Source: Monilinia fructicola
Lineage: Eukaryota > Ascomycota > Leotiomycetes > Helotiales > Sclerotiniaceae
DNA: 64,000 bases
Assembly: GCA_008692225.1 (NCBI GenBank)
Contig: VICG01000001.1
Location: forward strand, 1,724,501 to 1,788,500
Direction: 5' to 3'
This document shows, piece after piece, positions 11,370 to 21,845 of the stretch. The notes below the pieces were generated by a model. That model worked only from the letters and a program-made list of their open reading frames with translations. It did no database searches and was not told the origin of the DNA. The translations under genes and the position numbers were made by a program. Within the stretch, counting starts at the first letter, position 1. Each line of letters starts with the position of its first letter.

Positions 11370-11469
11370 TGGCGGTGCTGGGAATCGAACCCAGATTGAA
11401 ACGGATCTATCGTGAGAATCCTGAGAGGAAGAACCACAACGTCACGTGCTACCATTACACCACACCACC
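11370..11469 (-). tRNA. tRNA-His (GTG), intron-containing
   Basis: Read on the minus strand, acceptor GGTGGTG pairs with CACCGCC (one G-U), the D-arm is GTGT/GCAC, the anticodon loop TTGTGGN gives anticodon GTG, and the T-arm CTGGG-TTCGATT-CCCAG is perfect and includes the B box GGTTCGATTCC. About 29 extra bases follow the base after the anticodon, the usual place of nuclear tRNA introns; the intron holds TCACGA, which can pair with the anticodon. The 3' anticodon stem has one mismatch. The base after the acceptor is A, the usual discriminator of eukaryotic tRNA-His. Confidence 0.8.
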
Positions 11470-14400
11470 TGTTTGTTATCAGGGCTGTTTTTTGATGGTG
11501 GGAGCCGCCCTTTTGGGGTATATATTGATGGTTTGAGTCATGTGCGGGAAGGTGGGAGGGTGTTGATGGACGGATGGACGGGTGGACGGATGTGGGGTAA
11601 GGTTTCAAATTCCGGGCACCAAGATTCGTGGATATATTTATTACCTAGGTATATCTTTCGAAGGTGTCAAATCAATCCATTCATCAATCAATTAATTAAT
11701 TAATTTTCTTGTTTATATAGATGGAATGTTTTGGTTTTGATTGGCATTACGTTTTGGTTTCATTGTTGTATAATGGACGTGTCTGTTATGGAGTTTTGTT
11801 ATGGAGAGGTCGAAACATTTATGAGTTGATTTGGATTTTGGCAGGGAGCTAATTAGCTGGAGAGGTGTGTTTCTGTAATTAATTGGAATCTTGTGTAAAA
11901 AAATCATCGTAGGATTCCCTGGGTTGATTAACTACCCATCCATAATGACCAGGTGAAGTCAGATTGATCATCTACTACAGAACTTTGACTGTATGTGAGG
12001 TTCTAATGTATCTGTCTACTAGCTACTGTCTACCGGGCGTTCCCCTCTTCATCCTCATGTGTGCATCCATTGCCCCCGACGTCTCAAGATAATCAGGAAC
12101 TTCAACGCCCGACTCCCATCGATATTCCAAACGTGCTCAGATACGCGGGCGCTTCCTAATCTATACAGCTCTTCAATTCCAACACACCGCCCCTCCCTTC
12201 TCCCAGGCGGATTCTCTTGGTCGTATTCCGCTCTCGATGTGTCCGCATAGGTAATCATCGAGTACCCAGCTACCTCCGAGTCTCACAATTTTCGCTCTCT
12301 CTTCCTTGGCTGTCGATTGGTTGGCTTTATCTTGCACACCGGCAGCTGGCAATAGTCTCAATGTGCGGACCGCTTGTCGTTTTGAGACACGTGCTACGAT
12401 CAATTACATGCTGCGGTGAGCGGCGTGGGCTCTCTCCTCACGGCGCATTTCTTCCCCACGTGGAATGGCTCCGAGGTTGACGCTGAGGTTCACCGTCGTC
12501 TGCAGTGGGATCTCTCAAGACGAGATCAATGCATAGGTAACCTTCCATTCCTCGAAAAAAAAAAAAGGTTTCGCCCTCTTCTACCACTGATTCTATCAAT
12601 ACGCACGGCTGCATTCCTCCACGCATGCATTCAGGCAGGTTTTGTACTCCGTATAACCAGCTGCCAATACTCTGTTCTTAACACAAATCCCGATGCCACC
12701 GTGCAAAGAGGGTAAGTATAGTTACTAGTATCTTAATGACCGTTAGTCATCTGATCCTCCCCAACAAGCTCGAAGATCCAGCCAGGCACTACTCTTCCAC
12801 ACTCAGCTTTTGGGGACCCAGCAACTGGACACCAGGAGATCTCACTCGTGTCGATATCAGTAGTATCACTCGAAGTAGAACCAAACCCTTGCACCATCCC
12901 GAAAGTTTGGGTATAGAAGGTAGATATCACGATTGATCTGTGAAAGGGGCGTGAAGCCATCAGCAAGAAGCTCGTGTCCAAACGCGGCCCGTACAGCAGT
13001 TAATCTCCCCATCTCCCACGTTCGACACGCTTATCGTTGCCAAACCTAATGATCATCCGCGGCGTTGATCTTTTGGCCCAAAGAGATAACAGAGTTCGTT
13101 CGTGATGCCGTTGCGGCCAACACGTCACATATATTATCCCGGGGCCCATGCTCGATCTGTTGATGGTGAGAATATCATTTTCGCCCCTGTTCTTGCGTAC
13201 TCTATTAACGAGGGCCGTTGCGGTGCTTGGTACTGTCATGAAGCTCAATGCGATGGAATATTGTAGCAATGATCAGAAAGTCCGATGACAGCGCTAGGAA
13301 TTGCGGGGGGATACTCACTCGACCCGATATACTCGCGAGGCAGAGGGAACTGAGGGCATCAAGGATGGAGAATTTGTTCATGCCAAGAAATGCGGTACTG
13401 TCGTGTTATCTGTTGGGATAGAACTACCTGGCATGTCATTGCACTCGCTAGTTCTATGGCGCAATAATCGGCGCTGTAGATGGACAAAGAATGAAGACGC
13501 GGCTGATGTCAACTCTACTTTCCCGCAGAGACTTCAGCTGGCCGACGCCAATGCTTCTAGATTTCTTCCAGCGATGTCGGGCTCACCGGAACTTCCGGAC
13601 GTGCATTAAAAGCTTGACATCAGTCGATCTGCCGTGTAGGGGGTCTACATGTTGCGGTTGATGATTCGAAGGAAGGGATTTTATAATTACATCCTGTCTG
13701 ATGAGATGCCATTATCCCTCTTCTTCTATAACCGACTCACTATCTTTTTACCTCACATCTGACGAGCATCTTTCAGTATCTCCTCTACCATTACTCCTTC
13801 CATCGTAAGGAAATTGACACCATCAGATCCGGATTTTGGAGACAGTCCTCGAGGCTTGTAGATTTTGATGGATTGTGTTTTAAAGCGATGTGGGGAGGAT
13901 CATGAATAATTTTCGAGTAGAAAGTTAAGAGATTCTCGCTACACTGTACATATATTTCTTTCCACAATCCGCAAACGGCGAGGGGTGGAATCAAGGGTTT
14001 CTCTTGCAGGCATGGTATATGGGAGAGAGCTAGCTCGCCATGTGCACTACCTTTCGTTCACGATCCGAATTTGTTCCATCGCATGCGGATACTCGAGACT
14101 GATCCGGAAACATAGAGTCACTCTCACCCTCATAGAACATCGCCACTGGCAACACCTTCGTGGATACATGTAGAGAAATGTGGCATTCTTGCAGGAGCCG
14201 CCGCGTCCGATCGTCGGCTCACGTAAATTCATTGACTCGCTTCATGTACCTGAGCTACGCTGCAAGTCCCTCCATTCACCCATCTAACCTCCCCCGTATC
14301 TTTCCCCATTTCGCTCATGACTGACTACCAGGTCCCCCCGCGGTTCCATCCCCTTGGATCTTCCTTCTACTCCGTGCAATAAGTCCCCTATCCTCTATTG

Positions 14401-17348
14401 GCGCCGCCCGTTTACGCAGATCACTACAATTCCAATTAGAGCCATCAACTGTGACCACACCCAAACTTTCAGCTTCGAAAAGATTCGTCGACGTTCCGCA
14501 GGATTCGAGGGGGAAAATTGGCTTACACTCATGTCGAAGACCTTGCCGAGCTTAGGATGGCTGTGATACTCTGGTGTTTGGCCATGACGGCGTGAGGAAA
14601 CCCAAGAGCTGATAATAGATCCGACTTTGACAACATGTACAAACCGCGTGCGATTATGATTATCTTGTGACTGCGAGGCTGTGCGATATGGTAAGAAGTG
14701 TCGTTCGTGTTTGTAGGTGTCTAGTCATATAGGAGCTACCACGGCACCCTCCTTCTCTTGGCCTGCCCCCGAGACTTTCGTGGTAGGTGAAAGCTTGGGG
14801 CGCTCCTGGGTAGTGCGAAAAACTGTGAAAATGATGCAGACATTCCGTTTTAAAGGACAGGCGAGGAGAGAGGGGCCGGGAGTTGGAAGAGGAGTTTGTA
14901 TATCAAATGATAGTATGTGGAGCTCGAGTCGACTGTTAGGTAGTCGCCATAATGTGTGAAATTTCTAGCTCTTCATGCCCTCTAATGCAGATGGTAGTTG
15001 GTAGATCAAATACTCATATTAGAACACCGAGGGTTGAGACGGTGAGGAATAACATATATATGATGATCTGCAGAGGCTGGAGTAACAAGTTGAAGGTTCG
15101 CAGAATCTAGAATTACGGATCAAGCTTGAAATCCCAAGATCTGAGCCCTATGAATAGTAGTCATTGGAATAATCCCGACAGGGGTAATTCTGTTGCTAAT
15201 GCTGGGCATAGTCTCCTTAAGTACTGGAGATACTCGGCTTGTCCTTGACATTGGTATAGTATAATTGATGAGATGTAGTTGGAATGTCGATCCTCGGAGG
15301 CTCCAACCCCTTTCTTATTGTGTAATTGAGAAAGTTTCGCCGTCGTAATAACTCTGAGGGTCAAAGAGAAGGCAGGAGCTTGGATCAAGGTAGTTGTGGC
15401 TATCTAAGCTTTCCAAGTTAGGGTAGCCATTTTGAAAACTTGATTTCGACATATAGTTTGAGTTCATTGTGCAGAGACGCCGTGGCTAATTCTTCTACCA
15501 CTGTTCTAGTATGCGCTTCGAGCTGGAATATAGACTGAGTTCTGCTACTACCCATAAAAGTCAATCGATGATTCTCCAAAAGCTGCATATCCCAACCCGA
15601 AAAAAGAACGATGCAATGTGCAGGGCTGTTACTTAGCAGTGGCACATTCGTATAACCATAATCATCCACCTCTTAAGATAGCCGCTCTTGTGTTTCCCCA
15701 TATCTTGGGCACTTGCTAAGCTGTTCATGATTCTGAATATCTATACTGGTGATGTAGGTCTTCTTTGGTATTGTACTATCCCTAGTAATCAAGGTCTCTG
15801 CATGATTAGATATGCGCAAATCCCATGACCTTGACTGTTGATACTGTTTCGAGAAGAAGTATATTTTTGAATTGGTTGACTTTAGCCTTGATGTGTGTGT
15901 TTTGACGCAAGGTTTGTATTCGTGCTTGGGGATAGTGAATATAGTTAGATTCGAGTGAGTTTAAGTATCCAGAGTGAGTATTTTGTGCAGAGAATGCCAT
16001 AGAAGCGTTGACAATGACACTATTATCCACAGAGAGTCAATGGTCCATCCATACAAAACAACATGACAATAAGAGAGAATAGGCGGCAACACCAATGGCC
16101 CAACTTGCTTGTTTGCTGCAAAAATACTCTCAAGGGCTTGCCCTTTTTCAGTAGCTTTTGAATAGATGAATCTCGCTGCGACAGTTACTCACTGCTATTT
16201 GAATCCCGTTACTGTTTGTTCCTCCAAGCATGGCTGGAAACTTCCATGTGAGTCTAGATACTACACACAATTGTTTTACTGCTCTTTCTATATCTGATGG
16301 TAGTAACAACCGCATTGTCCTCTATTTCTAACCCAGAAACTCAGCAAACATTTTCAGGATGGTTGTTCGCTGATGCTTGGAGAAGAACTGGATGATATGT
16401 TTGGATATCATCTCTTTGTGTGTTTACCGATGCCACGACAATCTGAACTGTGAGCAACGTATTGAATCATTTATTATTGTAGAATATCGGATTATTTGTT
16501 CTTCAATGTCCTAGTCTGACACTTTCTTGCTACGTGGGAGAATGAGTCAGTATAATCTCTAAAGCATTCTAGTCATTTTGTGGTTGTCTTCTCTTTGCTT
16601 TAGGAATTATGAACACAAACAGATCTTTGATTTACTTACCATATTTAAGTGATTGTCTTGACCGTATTAGCATGGTTTTTCCATTCAATCCAAGAGTTTT
16701 CTCTTGTTACTTTTCCCTCCTCTCTAATCTAGAGGGCTGACGTGATGAGAGCTTATAATTCAGTAAATAATTCGTAAACTGAAAAAAATTGATTATCAAC
16801 TCGAGACCGACCACGTAATTTTAAATAACCTCAATGGCATATATGCCATAACCGAGTACTGTGATAGGCTAGAGTCTGTCGCGTCGACATTATATATCAT
16901 CGCGTTCTCCAAAGACTTTCGGTCTCTTCTACAACCACCATAAGAACACCAATACCGGAGGAAAGATACCTCCAATCTCTCCCTCCCTCTCTATTGGAAC
17001 TTCTTGTGGACCAACTAGCATCGCTAGTTACTTTTTCCGAGCTCTTTCGCGCTCAAAACCCCTTCTCGTCGCCGCCAAGTCGCGTTTGTTGCCGTTTTCT
17101 GCGTCTTCTCGACCAGAAAATCCACCATAATCCTCGCCAAAGTTAACTCCTGGGTGTACTGGCGCCCCAGCCTCCTCTCACCACCACCACCTCCATCATC
17201 ACCACCACCACTACTGCTACTACTACTACTACGACCACCACTACCACTACCGCTACCGCTACCACCACCACTACTACCGCTACCGCTACCGCTACTACTA
17301 CTACTACCACCACTACCACCACCACCACCGCCTTCTCTTCGCCGCAGC
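11470..17348. other. Gene-poor stretch of 5.9 kb
   Basis: No frame here exceeds about 100 codons and none carries recognisable motifs. Up to about 14.9 kb the base composition is balanced rather than AT-rich, which is unusual for a spacer in this window and may mean decayed genic DNA. At 15161-16030 three adjacent minus-strand frames (75, 83 and 74 codons) read as plausible protein but I could not join them by convincing splice sites. A TACTCCGTA motif lies near 12644. The last 400 bp lead into the gene at 17349. Confidence 0.5.
17167..17340. repeat. Trinucleotide array of CCA/CTA/CCG/CTG-type codons
   Basis: Nearly uninterrupted trinucleotides (CAC, CAT, TAC, CGC in mixed order) over about 170 bp. 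It is in frame with the gene at 17349 and would encode Pro/Leu runs upstream of its ATG. It is more likely an unstable leader than coding sequence. Confidence 0.85.
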
Positions 17349-17985
17349 ATGGCTGCCCCAGGGGTCCTTCGGGACTATAATCGTTGGTTTATCCAACAAG
17401 GATACGGCCCTGGAGCCTATCCAGATAGTGGGGTGTTGGACTTCTTGGGGGTCGAGGAGAAGAGGACCTACGATGGCCTCTTGCGTTGTAAGTAAACCCT
17501 CGACTTTGTGATACAAATTGTCCAAAACAGAACGCTGATTAGGCCATCTTACAGTCCAAGCGGAAACAACAAGAGTGCACGAGACAGTGGCGCCGACTGA
17601 GGCCACTGTCTATGACATCACGGAGCTCAGTCGCCACGTCCCTGGGTATTGGGAGATGATGCTGGCCTATGCCAAGGCGGATCGTGCCTGGAACGATCGG
17701 TACGGGAACATCAATGGCCCACGGTCATTCAACAGCCGGTGGAGCCGGACCAAAAAGAGCCTTCGGGATCTTTTGATCAAGAACCAGCGCGCGGCTGACT
17801 CCGCTGCTGCTGCTGCTGCCGCCTCCGCTGCCGCCGCCAACGTTGCCGCCGCCTCTGATACAGAGGAAGAGGAAGAAGACGATGACGAGGAAGAAGAAGA
17901 GGATGAGGATGAGGGTGAGGATGAGGGCGAGGATGAGGGTGAGGGTGAGGATGAGGAGGGCTCTGTGGAGTCGGTTGAGGAGTAG
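17349..17985 (+). CDS. Small protein of unknown function with Ala-rich linker and acidic tail
   Basis: I do not recognise a family. Two exons, 17349-17487 and 17555-17985, join in frame (split Phe codon) to 189 residues. The first 110 residues look folded (LRDYNRWFIQQGYGPGAYPD, VYDITELSRHVPGYWEMML, AYAKADRAWNDRYGNINGPR, SFNSRWSRTKKSLRDLL). The spacing of Trp residues near a basic segment resembles a Myb/SANT-like DNA-binding fold, which is a guess. Residues about 123-140 are an Ala run and the rest is almost pure Glu/Asp/Gly. Basic body plus acidic tail suggests a nuclear or chromatin role, by inference. GC content and codon use contrast sharply with the AT-rich surroundings. The same frame stays open upstream through the trinucleotide array; the ATG at 17349 is chosen because the array is unlikely to be translated. 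Confidence 0.7.
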
Positions 17986-20900
17986 GGGAGGGGCATCACG
18001 TGCCGTCGCGTTACGCGAGTTTTTAGTGATTTTTTAGAAGCTGCTGCCAAAAATTGCAAGCATACCGTCGGGAGTTCCCGATGGAGTACTCCGCAACACT
18101 TGAATCTCCCTGGCTGATTGATTATATGCTGTTTCTGATACCCGTTGTGAATTAATTGAATTGCGCAGATTAAACCACTGATGACTACCTATTTCGAAAT
18201 TTATTCAAATCAGATGATGGCATCAAATCATCGAGATCCAAGAAGAACCGTAGAGCAGTAGTCCCTCTGGGTAGAACGATGGCAGTTTGTTTTTATATCA
18301 AAATATTGCGTAAGTTATTCTCACTCCAATTATCTTATATCACTAGATGTCGATGCCTATAGCTGAAGTATTGGTATTAAATCAGAATCTTATAAAACCA
18401 GATGATAGGTTATAAAGTTTGCCTAGTTTAAGGAAGGATGCAAAATATTATTATACTTTCAAAACGAGAGGACAGTGTATTTATGTCTATACTGAGATGC
18501 TTTATTGGTAAACTCCCATGGGATCACAAGGTTTGAAGTTTGGTATCCAGAATATTCTAGAAAATTGGTTGATTCAGACTATACGATCTAAAACGATCAG
18601 ATGATTGTCTTTCAATTTCTCCTTTCAAAGGGGACATGAAATCTTTCGCCTCCATTCATATCAGTCCAGATTACTTGTATCTCCATTGAAGAGAATTGAC
18701 AATGAACTATCATGAAATTTTGTATTTCAAGAACTCGAACTCCCAAATTTCATCCACTGGGCAAAGAAAAGTAGTAGAAATTGTTTCGAGGTATCAAAAG
18801 CTGTCAAAGTATCGAAAGAGCTTATAATAGTTATTAGAAGATTGCAGGAGTTGGCAGAAGTTGATAGGAATCTACAGGGGTTTATAAAATATTGATTTTA
18901 TTTGAGATAATGTAATCTTGCAATTCTCACTTGTCTGAATGGATGTTTAAAACTTCCTACTGCATTATGATATCATCGCTGTTACCTCAAACGCTATAGA
19001 CTTTTGAACTCAGATGGTAGATATCATGATAATCAACTTCTTCCAAACCAAATCTAATGACTGTATATGGAAGTGGGCAAACTTTCCACGAATATAGTAA
19101 AACCACAGGCTTCACGTCTGATCTATCAAGATTGTACAGAGTACCGCAGATGTAACAATCAGATGAAATGAAAATTAATATGACTATTCTCAAGGATTTT
19201 CGTCAGTTCAAGATAAATTATCTATCCACACTTGTATATCCATATATTCTGCATCAAATACTTCGCTTGACAGTCTACAAAATTCTCGCTTCTTAAAGAC
19301 ATCTTCCTGAGAAATATTCGGCCAGTGATTCAAATCAAACCCGGCCGTTGGATTTCCCATCATACGAGCTTGCGATTAATCCCTCATAGTCTAGGTAGTA
19401 AAAGCTTGATGTAGCCACAAGGAGGTGCATTGAAGAAGCTAGGCCAAAACTTTGCCAATCCATGTAAGAAACAAGAGCAGATAGGCTCATTTTAAATCAT
19501 GAGATACTGGGGAAGTATCGTCTAATTTGTTTAGTTGAAAGCAAAGAAACGTTGGAAATAGAGTTGAAACTCGAAAGAACATCATCTCCGATCATATCAG
19601 CTCACCAAGGAAGATATTCGGAGTCGTACTAGTCCATGGAAAGCTCCCAATTTCAATATATCATCATGCAAGCAGCGAGACGTGTGACATTGACATTCAT
19701 TGTGCGAGGCTCAGGCTGGACAAATTAAATCGAGCATGAGCCAATGGTTGAAAAATTTCTTCGCAATGATTTCAACTGTGCCGTTTGATCTTGAAGTCTA
19801 CCCTACGTCTTATGATAAATTTCTCGAACTTAAGTGTTCCAAAGTAGAGTATGGATTACCAACTAAGGGTCCAAGCCAGATGTACACCAGGAGAAATTTG
19901 AGTATCGAGTGTAGACTGTCAAGTTGAACGTCTTTCGAGAGAAGATAATGCTCTAAAATGAGTGGATCGGGCTTCGAATGGCCACTCATCGCCCTTTCCT
20001 TTGCAATGCACACCACAACTTTACTGAAAGGTTCTTTGGTGGGATCCTCAGAAAAACATTTGCGAAACGGGATGGAGCCGTACCCAAAATTCTTCGAAGA
20101 TTTCGAGAGGGATATTTGTGAAATCAAAAGCTGAAAAGCAGAGAGAGCAATGGATAATGAAATGTGAAGCATTGAGATACAGCGATACGATCATTGTGTT
20201 GCTGTTACTTCTAGGTTTCTGAGCGCTGCTCATAAATGGCATGAGAAGACATCCCACAAGGTAGTTGTTCATGCCAGCTTATGCATCCATCTTTCGTGAA
20301 TGATTATAACCAGTAGAGAGAGTCCTGAATCCTCAACCAACCTCGCATACTTAGAGATAAGGTTACCTTTCCTCTGGCGCTGAGAGCAGCAATAAGACTC
20401 TTTTAGGCATGCTTTCAGCGTGTAAGGGCATTCTCATTTACTTGAACAAGAAGATTTACCAATCTGAGCATCGAGAAGATCACAAGTATTACTTTCTTAG
20501 CAGGTGCGAGAATGAGATAAATCCCGGTTGAGATATCTATGATATCAAATTAGATTTTTGACTCCTTGCTGTTCGGAAATGAACAAAGATAACGCATTAT
20601 TTGAAAGCCGGGAATGCTACGAAGGCATCATCGATCTGACTGTGTAGGAGACCCTTAAGTTCAAAAAACGCACAGCTTAAACCTTGTTTAATAAACTTGC
20701 GATAGCAATGTTCTGCTCAAAATCAAACACTTGTGTGACTTAAGCTCAAAATTCTTGGCCCGTTTTTCCATTTATAGGTAATTTGGCGTGGAATATAAGG
20801 CGGAATCGTATAGGAATACTTGTAATAAATAGGTATATCTTCATGCTTCTCCCCCACCCAATTAGTCTTTGTGTGACCCCCGGTACTACAACCTCATTTC

Positions 20901-21260
20901 TCGAAGTTCGGCGGTTTCTTTTTGAACTTGAGAGGCACAACCAGATCTTGACCGCTACCAAGCTGTTATCAAAAACCTGTTACCAGATCCTTTAGACGTC
21001 CAAAGAAACAATCATCTGAACCATGTAGCAGGTAAGATTACCAAATGATACAGGATTCATTGTTTTCAACCGTAAACCATGCAAGGGATCGCAAAAGAAT
21101 GATGGGAAGAAAAATGGGTTACTATACTTGTAGTACTGTAGTAATAAGTGGATACGTCGTCCCTCTATGCGGGTCTGGGTGCGTGACCAGTCCCCGCTTG
21201 TGCGAAAATGGTGAATATATACTTAGCTAGCAAGAGAATCTCCAACAAAAACATCTAACA
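17986..21260. other. AT-rich gene desert
   Basis: About 3.3 kb of AT-rich sequence. The longest frame (120 codons, minus, 19810-20172) has no recognisable motif and no splice context. I see no repeats of note. Confidence 0.6.
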
Positions 21261-21367
21261 GGGGCTGTAACTCAGTGGTAGAGTGCCTCGTTTGCAACTT
21301 CAACATCTTGAAAGAGATCAGTTGATAAAGCTCGATGAAGTCCAGGGTTCGACTCCCTGCCGCTCCA
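21261..21367 (+). tRNA. tRNA-Ala (TGC), intron-containing
   Basis: Acceptor GGGGCTG pairs with CCGCTCC, including the G3-U70 wobble that identifies tRNA-Ala (T6/C67 is a mismatch). The D-arm is ACTC/GAGT, anticodon loop TTTGCAN has anticodon TGC at 21293-21295, and the T-arm CAGGG-TTCGACT-CCCTG is perfect with B box GGTTCGACTCC. The intron is about 21297-21331 (35 nt), directly after position 37. The discriminator is A at 21367. Confidence 0.9.
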
Positions 21368-21371
21368 ACTC

Positions 21372-21375
21372 TTTT
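21372..21375 (+). terminator. RNA polymerase III terminator of tRNA-Ala
   Basis: TTTT begins five bases after the tRNA 3' end and a second TTTT follows at 21379-21382, as expected for a Pol III gene. Confidence 0.75.
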
Positions 21376-21485
21376 GCCTTTTGCATCCTGTGAAGGATGC
21401 AGGAAATTACATATCTACCTCGATGTTGATGGTAAGAGAGAGCCCTGGAGAGAGAGGGAGAGAGGGTTAATTAAGATTGTGTGTA

Positions 21486-21845
21486 CAGTAGAACCTGGTT
21501 ATACCGGAACTTTTTTTCAATTTTATTTGATTTTATATGAGAATAACGGAATTTTTGCTTATAACGGAATATTGGTATATTTTTTCGAAATTCCAATATA
21601 AACAAGTTAATTTATATAGGATTATTAATTAATACATAATAATTTACTAAAAAAATTGAATTATATAATTTTATTAAAATTCCAATTTATATAAATTATA
21701 TAAATCTGTATAATATTATATTAAATTGTATAATATTTATATAAATCCTATATAATTTTTTATACATATCTAATTATACTGGAAACCTGATTATACCGGA
21801 TTTAATTGGCTGAAATTCTTTGTCCGGTATAACCAGGTTCTACTG
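21486..21845. mobile_element. Pogo-like MITE (Tc1/mariner superfamily), 360 bp
   Basis: The element has perfect 23-bp terminal inverted repeats (21486-21508 and 21823-21845) that begin CAGTAGAACC and end TACCGGA, flanked on both sides by the dinucleotide TA, the target duplication of Tc1/mariner/pogo transposons. The CAGTAGAACC terminus closely resembles known pogo/Tigger ends. The interior is very AT-rich with no open frame for a transposase, so it is non-autonomous. A second, imperfect copy of the terminal sequence lies just inside the right end (about 21780-21800). It starts 118 bp after the tRNA-Ala gene. Confidence 0.9.
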
